IMG/VR virus record: IMGVR_UViG_3300050821_005939
Coordinates: 1 to 30,240 of that record
Source of the DNA: a virus
Length of the DNA stretch: 30,240 nucleotides
Reading direction: 5' to 3' (one strand)
The translations under genes were made by a program, and so were the position numbers. The notes below the pieces were generated by a model that made no database searches, was not told where the DNA came from, and saw nothing but the letters and a program-made list of their open reading frames with translations. Each line of letters begins with the position of its first letter. The stretch's first letter is position 1. Positions 1 to 8,400 of this stretch are shown piece by piece.

Positions 1-174
1 CGTGCTATTAGTGACTATCTAGTTGTTTGTGATACAAGCAATAACACACCAGCAACAATCTCAGCTAGAGAATTGTTTATGGACGTTGCAATTGTTCCAA
101 TTACTGACGTTGAATTCATTTACATTCCTCTTGTAATCGATCAACCAGGAACTACAGCAATATTCCCTGTGTAA
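1..174 (+). CDS. 18: Contractile tail sheath protein, C-terminal end (5' partial)
   Basis: Only the last 57 codons are present; the frame is open from the first base and stops with TAA at 172-174. The segment reads YLVVCDTSNNTPATI, then a hydrophobic ELFMDVAIVPITDVEFIYI stretch. This is the usual ending of phage sheath proteins: a 'VVCDetNNTP' loop, then a strand of alternating hydrophobics beginning 'DIAIKP' and ending 'FIYL'. Sheath subunits polymerise around the tail tube and contract during DNA delivery. A tail tube gene lies a short way downstream, as in T4 (18 then 19), but here two non-tail genes stand between them. The gene is followed at once by a strong terminator. Family assignment is good; the rest of the gene is outside the window. 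Confidence 0.85.
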   Translation, partial: RAISDYLVVCDTSNNTPATISARELFMDVAIVPITDVEFIYIPLVIDQPGTTAIFPV

Positions 175-196
175 TAAGATGTTATGTAATAACATT

Positions 197-219
197 AAAC
201 CGCCTGCGGGCGGTTTTTT
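197..219 (+). terminator. Rho-independent terminator after the sheath gene
   Basis: AAACCGCC, loop TGCG, GGCGGTTT, then a run of T. The stem is a perfect 8 bp with a GC core. It ends the sheath transcript before the tagged genes at 247 and 846. Confidence 0.9.
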
Positions 220-227
220 GTTAAATA
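220..227 (+). promoter_or_regulatory. Possible late promoter upstream of the first ART-like gene
   Basis: GTTAAATA followed by ATTCTATT, directly after the terminator T-run and about 20 bases before the next start codon. It differs from the T4 late element TATAAATA at two positions. The same GTTAAATAATT string occurs at 10435, upstream of the large terminase gene. A gene placed right after a terminator needs its own promoter, which supports the call. Confidence 0.4.
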
Positions 228-246
228 ATTCTATTATGGTATTAAT

Positions 247-849
247 ATGAAAATTAATGAAATAGAAATAGATGATTTAGAACCAGGTGACAAGCAAGAG
301 TTTGTCCCATCAAATACAAATGTATCTCAATCATTCAGTAAATTTTTAGCTAATTGTAGCGAGTCTGTTTCAGAGATGAAAAAGGCTAACCGATTTTTGT
401 ATCGCGGAGTCAATAGGCCGGTTTCTACAATTTTTGTGGGAGCAAGCAGAGGCGATAGACGGAACATGGGAACTCCAGACGATGTTCAAGAAACATTAGA
501 TGATTACTTGTCGGGCAATGATTTTTCTGCATTAAGATCAAATTCTATATTTTGCACTGGAGACAGAATGGATGCAGGCGGCTACGGGGATGAATATTTA
601 ATATTCCCCATTAACGGATTCAATTTTACATGGAATCTTAAAATACATGATTTCACATTGTGGCTAGAAGAAAAAGAAATTTGGTCATTCGAGGAATACT
701 TGGACAATCATCCAAGCTTCATCAATTCATTCAGGCAAACAGATTTGGCTAGTGCAATACGTTCTAAACACGAAATTATGATATCTGGTTCTTACTATGC
801 ATTCAATGCAGAAAAATATGAATCATACCTTAGGAATGCATTACTATGA
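247..849 (+). CDS. ADP-ribosyltransferase-like protein with capsid-targeting-like N-terminus
   Basis: A 200-residue protein starting MKINE|I, with an I-x-E tag like the T4 prohead protease site. It is a paralog of the product of 17625-18350. Both share YRG (R53 here), DRRxxG (residues 70-75), R-(S/K)-N-S-I-F (97-102), a 'fP-x-(N/D)-G' strand (120-124) and EI(M/L)I-x-G-x-x-Y (E176 to Y183). The order R, S, E, with the glutamate heading a hydrophobic strand, matches the R-S-E triad of ADP-ribosyltransferases, which move ADP-ribose from NAD+ to a target. The residue two before the glutamate is K174, so there is no E-x-E pair. T4 Alt is a packaged ADP-ribosyltransferase, so a tagged one makes sense. 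The next gene overlaps by 4 bases (ATGA). The gene is sure; the enzyme call is inferred from motifs only. Confidence 0.5.
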   Translation: MKINEIEIDDLEPGDKQEFVPSNTNVSQSFSKFLANCSESVSEMKKANRFLYRGVNRPVSTIFVGASRGDRRNMGTPDDVQETLDDYLSGNDFSALRSNSIFCTGDRMDAGGYGDEYLIFPINGFNFTWNLKIHDFTLWLEEKEIWSFEEYLDNHPSFINSFRQTDLASAIRSKHEIMISGSYYAFNAEKYESYLRNALL

Positions 850-1565
850 AAATTAATGAAATCGGTAGTATTAGCAGCTATGATTGGGGTCAGGAAGATG
901 TTGACAGAGAAGCTAAAACTATTAAAAAGAATACTTCATCTCGATCAGCACCCGGAAAACCAAAACCTAAGGGTGATTTTGGCAAACACAAACTCGTCCC
1001 TGTTACAGGATTACCTGAGGGATTTTACTTGACATATGAAAAGAAAACCGAGGGCATGGGATATGTTAAACATGAAAAATTCATTGTGGCATTAATAGAT
1101 GCTAGACAAAGTATGGAAAATCCCAACATTGTTTCTTACATGTGGTTCACTCCAGAAACACTATATTTCGGCGCACCAAATTATTCTAGCATTACAGGTC
1201 TCAAAGTTAAATTGTTAGGAACAACATCAGAATATAAAGGACACGGCTATGCAATACAAGTCTATAAGATGCTTGTGAATCACGGGCAAATTTTGTTTAG
1301 TGATACTTCTCAAACTCCAGATGGAACAAAACTTTGGGCGAAACTAACAACTAGTAATGAATTTTCTGCCTGGGGATTGGAAGTGGATGCAGCTAGCAGC
1401 ACATCAGATTTACAAAAAACATTGGGCCCAATCGATACATCAAATTTTGATATAGTCAAGAAAATGGTATTTTCAGGATATTACAATCAATTTGTGTTAA
1501 TTCCGAAGAATGACACACAGACAATAGAATTGTTAAAAACTAAACGTCCGACTTGGTGGAAATAG
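846..1565 (+). CDS. GNAT-like acetyltransferase-fold protein with the same N-terminal tag
   Basis: A 239-residue protein. Its first 17 bases (ATGAAAATTAATGAAAT) are identical to those of the gene before it, giving MKINE|I again. Residues 127-144 read TSEYKGHGYAIQVYKMLV. This fits GNAT motif A (R/Q-x-x-G-x-G/A, then a helix), the acetyl-CoA pyrophosphate loop. A strand follows (ILFSDTSQTPDGTKLWAKL, about 149-167), which resembles the end of GNAT-like domains in other phage proteins. The first 45 residues are polar, with many Lys, Pro and Gly, and are probably disordered. It overlaps the ART-like gene by 4 bases, so the two are likely co-translated. Substrate unknown; the fold call is moderate and the tag is inferred to send it into the head. 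Confidence 0.5.
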   Translation: MKINEIGSISSYDWGQEDVDREAKTIKKNTSSRSAPGKPKPKGDFGKHKLVPVTGLPEGFYLTYEKKTEGMGYVKHEKFIVALIDARQSMENPNIVSYMWFTPETLYFGAPNYSSITGLKVKLLGTTSEYKGHGYAIQVYKMLVNHGQILFSDTSQTPDGTKLWAKLTTSNEFSAWGLEVDAASSTSDLQKTLGPIDTSNFDIVKKMVFSGYYNQFVLIPKNDTQTIELLKTKRPTWWK

Positions 1566-1593
1566 CATGCTATTATGATTTCTTATAGATTTG

Positions 1594-1601
1594 GATAAAT
1601 A
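1594..1601 (+). promoter_or_regulatory. Late promoter upstream of the tail tube gene
   Basis: GATAAATA followed by TTTGAATAG, 29 bases before the tube start codon. One mismatch to the T4 late -10 element TATAAATA. A strong ribosome binding site (AAGGAGA, 1620-1626) sits between it and the ATG. Confidence 0.6.
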
Positions 1602-1630
1602 TTTGAATAGAGCCCGTTAAGGAGAAATTT

Positions 1631-2245
1631 ATGGCCTCAGCATCATTAACTAATTTTACAGTGCCTTTGGCGTCTGACCAAAGCTCCACTACGCAAGGTT
1701 TGCTAATGCCAAAACTGAAGTATCGTTTCCGTGTTACTTTTCAAAACTTTGGTATTAATTCAGATACAACAGAATTGACTAAACAAGTCATTGACTTTAC
1801 ACGTCCAGCGAATAACTTCAATCCTTTCGAAATCCCAGTTTATAACTCAAGAGTATATTTGGTTGGTAAGCCAGAATGGGAAATGGTTACAGTTAATTTG
1901 CGTGACGATGTTCAGGGTAATGTTTCATTGCTAGTTGGTCAGCAAGTTCAACGTCAGTTTGACTTCTTAGAACAGTCTTCAGCAGCTTCAGGTGTTGATT
2001 ACAAGTTTGTTACTTTGCTAGAAATGCTAGACGGTGGTAATGGATCATTTAAGCCAACAGTTCTTGAATCATGGGAACTAGATGGTTGTTTGATCGCATC
2101 ATTGAATTATGGTGATTTGAACTACGAAACAGCAGCTCCTGCTACAATCCAGTTACAACTTCGTTTCGATAATGCACTTCAAGGTGCTGGCGAAGGTATC
2201 GGTGTCAATGTTGGTCGCACAACTGGTTCAGTTATTACTGGCTAA
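1631..2245 (+). CDS. 19: Tail tube protein
   Basis: A 204-residue protein of the T4 gp19 family, which stacks as hexameric rings to form the inner tube of the contractile tail. Family features are plain: 'PKLKYRFRVTFQNFG' near residue 27, an ELTKQV segment, 'RPANNF', 'YNSRVYLVGKPEWE' and 'LRDDV', 'QQVQRQFDFLEQ', 'DYKFVTLLEMLDG', then 'NYGDLNYETAAPATIQLQLRFDNA' near the end. T4 gp19 is about 160 residues; the extra length here is at the N-terminus and in the glycine-rich C-terminus. It has its own late promoter and its own terminator, as expected for a high-copy structural protein that needs its own level of expression. Confidence 0.92.
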   Translation: MASASLTNFTVPLASDQSSTTQGLLMPKLKYRFRVTFQNFGINSDTTELTKQVIDFTRPANNFNPFEIPVYNSRVYLVGKPEWEMVTVNLRDDVQGNVSLLVGQQVQRQFDFLEQSSAASGVDYKFVTLLEMLDGGNGSFKPTVLESWELDGCLIASLNYGDLNYETAAPATIQLQLRFDNALQGAGEGIGVNVGRTTGSVITG

Positions 2246-2264
2246 TTTGTTTTATGCTATACAC

Positions 2265-2289
2265 AAAGCGCTCTTCGGAGCGCTTTTTT
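2265..2289 (+). terminator. Terminator after the tail tube gene
   Basis: AAAGCGCTC, loop TTCG, GAGCGCTTT, then T's. A 9 bp perfect stem closed by a stable UUCG tetraloop. Confidence 0.95.
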
Positions 2290-2294
2290 ACGGC

Positions 2295-2302
2295 TATAAA
2301 TA
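2295..2302 (+). promoter_or_regulatory. Late promoter, exact TATAAATA
   Basis: A perfect T4-type late -10 element (TATAAATA followed by CTAGATAGG), directly after a terminator and 20 bases before the ATG at 2322. This is the clearest late promoter in the window and suggests that a sigma-gp55-type late system is used. Confidence 0.8.
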
Positions 2303-2321
2303 CTAGATAGGATATCCCACA

Positions 2322-3458
2322 ATGGCTAGTATCAATAACATTATATTAAAAGATTATGCACATGCAAGTGATACATTTGTTTCTAATGACTACGCATTAA
2401 TACCGAAGCAAACGTTTCTATTTCATGTATATTTTAATATCAATCAATCTGCGTATGCAATCGGAAATGATAAGCAAACTGAAATAGGCTTGATGGTAAA
2501 GAGTGCTGACCTACCTAAATTTACAATTGATACTAAGACATTAAATTCATACAATCGATGGAATATTATACAAAGTAAAGTAAAATATGAACCCATAGTA
2601 ATTAGAATGCATGATGATAGTGCAGATAGAGTTAGAGATTTTTGGTATAGATATTACAGCTTCTATTACAGAGATAGTGATTATAGTCCTGCATTATATC
2701 AAACACCATATAAGTATGGTGTGATGCCTTCTCAGACTTGGGGTTATTCACCTGCAAATAATTCTACACAACCATTCTTGACTTCTATAAGTTTGTATAG
2801 TCTATACGCAGGGAAATTTACTGAGTATTATTTAATTAATCCTGTTATTGAAGCATGGGAACATGGTGAACATTCATATGCAGAAAATGGGACGTTGCAA
2901 AATACACTAAGAATCGGCTATGAAGCAATTCATTATCGAACAGGGCAAACATCTTCAGATACAGTAAGTGGTTTTGATATTATTCACTATGATGATAGAC
3001 CAAGTCCATGGGATCCTGCAGGTAATCGTTCAGATGTTATCACGGATTTGAATTCACAACTAACAAGTGCGTCATCAGTATTGTCTGGAATTAATACAAT
3101 GACTAACGGTGCATCTAATGCATTGACAAATAAATTGTCAGGGATCGCGGGCGGCGCAATAAATTCCCTGACAGGCGCTGCTATTTCTTCTGGATTGTCT
3201 GGTTTAAGTTCTATTTCTAATTACTTATTTCCAACTGCAAACTTTTCAGCGTCAGCAACTGCACAAGCTGCTGCAAATATCAACTCTGCAAGTATTGTTT
3301 CAGCAGGAGATAGTAGTTTAAGTGCTCTTTCTGGACCTGCCTCCTATGTAAATACAGCAGTTTCTTCAAATGGATCAGGTATCGGGTCCACGGTGGGAAC
3401 TTATAACTTTACTATGAATGATGCTGCTGATAACTCAACTGATAGTAGCTTATTTTAA
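2322..3458 (+). CDS. Second tail-tube-like protein, possibly baseplate tube initiator/cap
   Basis: A 378-residue protein. Residues 1-235 look like a tail-tube-fold domain: an early 'PKQTFLFHVYFNIN' strand, then 'VKSADLPKFTIDTKTLNSYN', 'YEPIVIRMHDDSADRVRDFW' and 'LINPVIEAWEHGEHSY'. This pattern is seen in tube, tube-initiator and cap proteins (T4 gp19, gp54, gp48). The last 140 residues are rich in Ser, Ala, Gly and Asn and of low complexity, unlike the T4 proteins. It begins a run of closely spaced genes (2322-4757) that holds gp4 and the small terminase. Its late promoter is at 2295. It could be a tube initiator, a cap or another tube-fold virion protein; the virion role is likely, the exact one not settled. 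Confidence 0.6.
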   Translation: MASINNIILKDYAHASDTFVSNDYALIPKQTFLFHVYFNINQSAYAIGNDKQTEIGLMVKSADLPKFTIDTKTLNSYNRWNIIQSKVKYEPIVIRMHDDSADRVRDFWYRYYSFYYRDSDYSPALYQTPYKYGVMPSQTWGYSPANNSTQPFLTSISLYSLYAGKFTEYYLINPVIEAWEHGEHSYAENGTLQNTLRIGYEAIHYRTGQTSSDTVSGFDIIHYDDRPSPWDPAGNRSDVITDLNSQLTSASSVLSGINTMTNGASNALTNKLSGIAGGAINSLTGAAISSGLSGLSSISNYLFPTANFSASATAQAAANINSASIVSAGDSSLSALSGPASYVNTAVSSNGSGIGSTVGTYNFTMNDAADNSTDSSLF

Positions 3459-3460
3459 TT

Positions 3461-3826
3461 ATGCCAAATCCAACAAATATACCAGTTCAACAAAACAACA
3501 CACAAGCCTTCTTTGACAATTTAAATTCTCCAGGAACTCAACCTACTGTTAGTGATGGGGAATATGATGCAGTATTGAGTTTCTTTGAAGAAAGAACAAA
3601 TAATGTAGAAGCTGCACAGAGCCTAGCATCTGCATTTTTACAGGCTTGTATTACTCAAAATGTTCTTCCTGTAACTCAGCTTGACTATTTTAAGAAATTG
3701 TCACAACCCAATGTTGATATATACTTAGCAATGTTTTTTAATAATACCCGTTACGGAACAAGTTTGTTAGGAGTGAATGCTAATCAAACAGTTAACTCTT
3801 ACATCTCTAGGACGATTTTACCATAA
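3461..3826 (+). CDS. Small conserved virion-cluster protein, function unknown
   Basis: A 121-residue protein starting 2 bases after the tube-like gene. The first 35 residues are polar and rich in Asn, Pro, Gln and Thr. The rest is helical ('YDAVLSFFEERTNNVEAAQ', 'LASAFLQACITQNVLPV') and ends 'TSLLGVNAN...ISRTILP'. Proteins with this layout, including the 'TSLLGV' segment and a final 'LP', occur in other T4-like phages near structural genes and have no assigned function. Its stop codon overlaps the ATG of the gp4 gene by one base, so the two are translated together. I assign no function beyond a probable part in the virion or its assembly. Confidence 0.6.
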   Translation: MPNPTNIPVQQNNTQAFFDNLNSPGTQPTVSDGEYDAVLSFFEERTNNVEAAQSLASAFLQACITQNVLPVTQLDYFKKLSQPNVDIYLAMFFNNTRYGTSLLGVNANQTVNSYISRTILP

Positions 3827-4248
3827 TGGCAAACAAATGGGCAAAAGGTCAATTTATTCCTAAGAATCCCGAGAAATACGGTGGCAAAGGAAAAATTATA
3901 TATAGAAGTAGTTGGGAATGGAGATTCATGCAATTCTGTGATACCAATCCCGCAGTTCTGACTTGGGCAAGCGAATCTGTTAGAATTCCTTATAAGAATC
4001 CATTGACAGGAAAGAATACAAGTTATGTTCCGGATTTCTTAGTTATGTATGTCGATAAGAATGGTCAGAAACATGCAGAATTAATAGAGATTAAGCCCTC
4101 AGCACAAGCAACAATGGAAGCAGCAGGAAAGAGTATGAGAAACAAAGCGTCAGTAGCAATAAACACTGCAAAATGGATCGCTGCTAAAGCATGGTGCAAA
4201 GCACAAGGTATTACCTTTCGTGTGATTACTGAAAAGGATATGTTTTAA
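3826..4248 (+). CDS. 4: Head completion protein, T4 gp4 family nuclease fold
   Basis: A 140-residue protein of the T4 gp4 (gp50/65) family, needed to finish DNA-filled heads before the tail joins. It begins 'WAKGQFIPKNPEKYGGKGK', then 'IIYRSSWEWRFMQFCDTNP', the family signature. A TnsA/PD-(D/E)xK-like core follows: 'YVPDFLVMY' (PD) and, after a turn, 'ELIEIKP' (E-x-K). The candidate catalytic residues Asp and Glu/Lys are therefore present. The length agrees with the family (about 150). It overlaps both neighbours by one base. Confidence is high for the family; whether it cuts DNA is known only by analogy. Confidence 0.88.
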   Translation: MANKWAKGQFIPKNPEKYGGKGKIIYRSSWEWRFMQFCDTNPAVLTWASESVRIPYKNPLTGKNTSYVPDFLVMYVDKNGQKHAELIEIKPSAQATMEAAGKSMRNKASVAINTAKWIAAKAWCKAQGITFRVITEKDMF

Positions 4249-4757
4249 TGAGTAAAAAATTAGAAGATTTATTTAACTTGTCATCTTCTGAAGAAGCGGG
4301 TGATGAAGTTGAAACAACGAAAGAAATAAAAAAAGTTGATTTGACTCAACTACGAGAAATTGATAAGAATATTGATAAAATCGATATCGCATTGCCATCA
4401 GTAAGAGACTTAGAAGCAAGTGATGAAGAAATGGATGAACTTGCTCAATTGTCTAAACAAGCATTCAACGATTTGCTTGATATGGGATTATCAGTTGATC
4501 CGAGATTTGGTGGTAAGCTGTTAGAAGTTGCATCATCAATGATGACGAATTCGATCAATGCTAAGACAGCTAAAATTGATAAGAAGCTTAGAATGGTTGA
4601 ACTACAACTTAGAAAAGCTGCGCTTGATCAAAAAGAGCGCGCATTAGTATCAAAACAAGGGCCAGATGAAGAAGAATCTACATCTAAAGGTATAGTTATG
4701 GATAGAAATGCTCTTTTGAAAGAACTTTTAGACCAAGCTAAAGACAAAAAGAAATAA
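4248..4757 (+). CDS. 16: Terminase small subunit (T4 gp16-like)
   Basis: A 169-residue protein, highly charged and mostly helical. The central part ('ELAQLSKQAFNDLLDMGLSV', then 'DPRFGGKLLEVASSMM', 'SINAKTAKIDKKLRMVELQL') matches the gp16 core, where long helices form the oligomer that controls the packaging motor. The N-terminus is acidic. The C-terminus has 'VMDRNALLKELL' and a lysine-rich end, as in this family. T4 gp16 is 164 residues. The large subunit gene lies 5.7 kb downstream (10481), split off by the tagged-protein block and the HNH gene, whereas in T4 the two are adjacent. Confidence 0.8.
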   Translation: MSKKLEDLFNLSSSEEAGDEVETTKEIKKVDLTQLREIDKNIDKIDIALPSVRDLEASDEEMDELAQLSKQAFNDLLDMGLSVDPRFGGKLLEVASSMMTNSINAKTAKIDKKLRMVELQLRKAALDQKERALVSKQGPDEEESTSKGIVMDRNALLKELLDQAKDKKK

Positions 4758-4799
4758 TACTTTGAACTAAATATAAGATATATTTGAGGTTATTCCAGA

Positions 4800-5408
4800 A
4801 TGATCAAGTCCCTTCATCAATACATTATAGAGACAAAGAAAACATATCATTTTCGAATCAAGTTTGCAGATTGCAAAGTTGATGATTCTTTTAAAACTAA
4901 GCTAGAAGATGCGTTGAAAACATATGATGTTGTCAGTGTCGATGGTCCTAAGCACGAGCCTATTCAACTAGTGCATCCTGATTTCCCTAAGATGGGTTCA
5001 GTTGATGTATATTCAGTTGATATCGCTATCAATTATCCAGCAAACGATTCTACAATCAGAAATCTTCTGAATCAGAAGATGGGTGTCCCGTTTGATCATA
5101 TGATGGTTCTTAACAAACACCAAGTTGATGCAAATATTGATTATTCTGAAATTGCTCGCAGAAAAACTCCTGCACTTACGGATCCTAATCTAGAACAAGC
5201 TGAAGGTGACGCGCAAGATTTGGTGGGTGAAAAGCGTGTTGATGGTATTAAGAAAAATATTCCAACTCGTGAATATGAATTTGATGCTAGTGACATTCCC
5301 AACAAGAATCGTACACAGACAACTAATGATCTGCCAATGGGAGACACAAGTCCTATAGGAACACATCAAAATGAGATTCCTAATCCATTTAAGAATAGGA
5401 AGAAATAA
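4800..5408 (+). CDS. Conserved phage protein with capsid-targeting-like N-terminus, function unknown
   Basis: A 202-residue protein that starts MIKSLHQYIIE|T, very like the T4 capsid targeting sequence (MKTYQEFIAE type) with an I-x-E site at residue 11. Residues 15-110 read as alternating strands and helices ('YHFRIKFADCKVDD', 'YDVVSVDGP', 'VDVYSVDIAINYP', 'IRNLLNQKMG'). A small ferredoxin-like fold is possible. The last 80 residues are polar, with many Asp, Asn, Pro and Thr, and probably disordered. Its stop codon overlaps the ATG of the giant gene at 5408 by one base. The two are likely translated together and the protein is a candidate internal head protein. No enzyme motif seen. Confidence 0.6.
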   Translation: MIKSLHQYIIETKKTYHFRIKFADCKVDDSFKTKLEDALKTYDVVSVDGPKHEPIQLVHPDFPKMGSVDVYSVDIAINYPANDSTIRNLLNQKMGVPFDHMMVLNKHQVDANIDYSEIARRKTPALTDPNLEQAEGDAQDLVGEKRVDGIKKNIPTREYEFDASDIPNKNRTQTTNDLPMGDTSPIGTHQNEIPNPFKNRKK

Positions 5409-8400
5409 TGTCAGGTGATATCAAAAAATTATTAGAGAGTATTGATTCTATTTCTGAATCACGTTATCGCATTAGAACTAAAGGTGCCAATGCATATGAA
5501 GTTGTTATCAATGGCGGAGAGCACGATGGTAAAGTCATGCTTCTCACTAAAGATTTAGCTAAAGCTGAACGTGCATTGGATAATTTTGAACAAGGTTATA
5601 AAAAATCAAAAGCTGGCCGAGAAGAAGAATGGGCTAAGAGGGACAAAGAAGATTCAAATCAAATCAAATTTGAGTCTGAGTTAGGTGAGCAAAACGATTT
5701 CCCTAGACAAGCGATGGATTACGGCTCAGGTATGAAACCTCGTACTGAAAGCGATCATGCTGCTAAAGATAAATCAAATTTTGAAAATGATCCACGTTGG
5801 TCAGAATATAATAAACTGCAAGCTAGACAAGAATTCTCACAAGCTAGAGAATTGATGAATCGTATGCGTTACGAACATCATATGGACGAATCTGTGAATG
5901 AAGGCATTTTTGACATATTTAAGAAAAAAGATAAAACTGAAATGTTACCTCTTGACGATGCAGATATCGATTTGATCAAAAGTATTGATTCTTCAGCAAC
6001 GAATAGATTTAAGGATCACGGGCTTGATATGGACAAGCCGACATTTAATTTAAATGCAACTCATCGCAACGATTCACATACAGGTGGAGTTGATGTTGTA
6101 TATTTTAAACACCCAACTGAATATGTTATCGGTATTCAACCATACTATAAATCGAATGAAAGAACACCAGGCAATCCGGCAGGCTTGAAATATGGTTCTT
6201 TTATCACTAAAGGATTCAGAAATGCAAATGAATTAAAACAGATTTTTCAAAATCTTGCAAGTAAAATGAATTTAGAAGAATCTGTCAGGGAAAATCATAC
6301 TATGAAAAAACAACAAACAAATGAAAGCATGTGGGACGAAGATGTAGGAACAGATCCAGTGGTGATTTGTATGCATAAAGACGGCCACAAAATGTATTTC
6401 AAAGAGTTTCATGCAAATGGAAACTATTACTGGACTGCGGATAAGGGCGAAGCCCGAGACTTTGAATCAGAAGATGCAGCAAGTGACGCAATCAAAATGA
6501 TTAAAGCACACGATCCAGCAGTATATAAGATGGGATTAGTGGGCAAGACTCACGGTGAAAAGCCATATCCCATCTATGCTGAACCTATGCACGAAATCGG
6601 CGAAGACGTAGATTTCTCTGCTGAAGCAAGCCCATTGACTCACGGTATTGATAATCTTAATGTTGGGCATGAAGTTGATGAAGAGTCCAATGTTGTGTGG
6701 AAAGGTCGCGATCATAATGGTGAAGTTACGATTTGTAAGGAAAATGGGTTCTTTTGTATCTATGATGGTGATGAGTTGGTTAGCAATAACAATCGAACAT
6801 TAAATGGTGCATTAAAAGTTTTATCGTATGAACGACCAGACTTAGAACAAGTCTCTGTTATGGATGAAGATTGGTCAGCGGATGAATACAATCGTCAAAA
6901 GATGATCGATGCCCCAAAGTCTCGCCAACACAACCCCGTTTCTGCTCCTGGAAAACATTCTTATATTCCTCGTTCTCATGAATTAGAAGAAGAAAATGAT
7001 AATGGTCAAGACGAAATCATTCAAGATTTGAGCGGTAAGCTTCAAGGTCCATGGCCTCTAGACGGTGATCGTCATGAAAATGAAATGGAAGACAGTCCAA
7101 TGCAGGCTGATCCAGATTCAGTTATCGATGAATTTTATACTTCAATGCCGTCTAAGCAAGCAGGAAAGAATCCTAAGCAAGTTGGTGAATCTGTGCTGGC
7201 TGAAAAATCAGCACCAGGTCAAGAATCTTGGATTAAAGCTAATAAGAGCAAGTTTGTAAAAGAGTATGGTAAGAAGAAAGGACTTGAAGTTCTTTATGCT
7301 ACAGCTTGGAAGAGAAGTAAAAAGAATGAATCTGTAAATAACGATGAACAAAGTCAAGCATTCGAATCTATGTTTGCTGAAGCAATGGAAGATAAACCTA
7401 TGACTAAAAAAACTAAAAAGATTAATGAAAGCTTTGATTTAACGCAAACAGAAGATACCAAGAAGATTGTTGATAGCTTAGGCTCAATGATGAAACTTGC
7501 TGGATTGCAAAGTCAAAAAGCAGAATACAAACCATACGTTGCAGAAAGCGAAGGTGATGTATTTTCTCGCATGATGGACTACTTCGATATCGAAGCACCT
7601 AAAAGTGAAGAAGGTAGTGGTGAGGATAGCGGAGAAAATTGTGGTGATGACGGTGATACTGAAGTTGTTGCAATGTCAAGTGATGGTGAAGGCCATTTCT
7701 CGGGACTAGCTGACAACATTAAAGCACTTGCAACTGGAAAAGAACCAGGTAAGCACTTCGGCGGTTTAGCGGATAAGCTAAATGCATTGAAGGATGGTGA
7801 AGTAGAAGAAGAAAGAGAAACACCTGATTTTAAAGGAATCGGCGATAAGCTACGTAATCATTTCAAGAAAGATGAATCAGTAACAGAAGGTGATAATTGG
7901 TGGTCTGACACACCATCTGGATTAGGTGGGCCAACTGGCAATTATGCATATGACGAGCAACCACACAAGAGATGGGGGGACGAGGAAGAGCCGTATTTTA
8001 GTCGGATTATCAAAAATAATCTTAAGAAAAAACAGCCCACCAAAGAAATCCCACCAAATAAGAAAGATGAATCAGTTAATGAAGATTTGAGTGCTACATT
8101 GACTATGAGTAAATGTGAAGATGGCAAATCAATGTCTTTGACTATCACAGATCAACATGGTGACGAACTTGATAAGCTTTTATGTTTGTCTGGTATTGCA
8201 CAGCCACAAGCTGTTGCAGTAGTTTCTGCACATATGGAACCCACAAACGGAGAAGCACCCGCACAAGCTGAAGGTGGTTATCAAGGTGCATATGAAATGG
8301 TTGGTGAAGCTGATGAGAAGTATGAAGATCCAGATAGCGAACCTACTGGTGAATACGGCGATACTCATGAATATAGCAATCGTCCCAAGAAAGACGTGTA

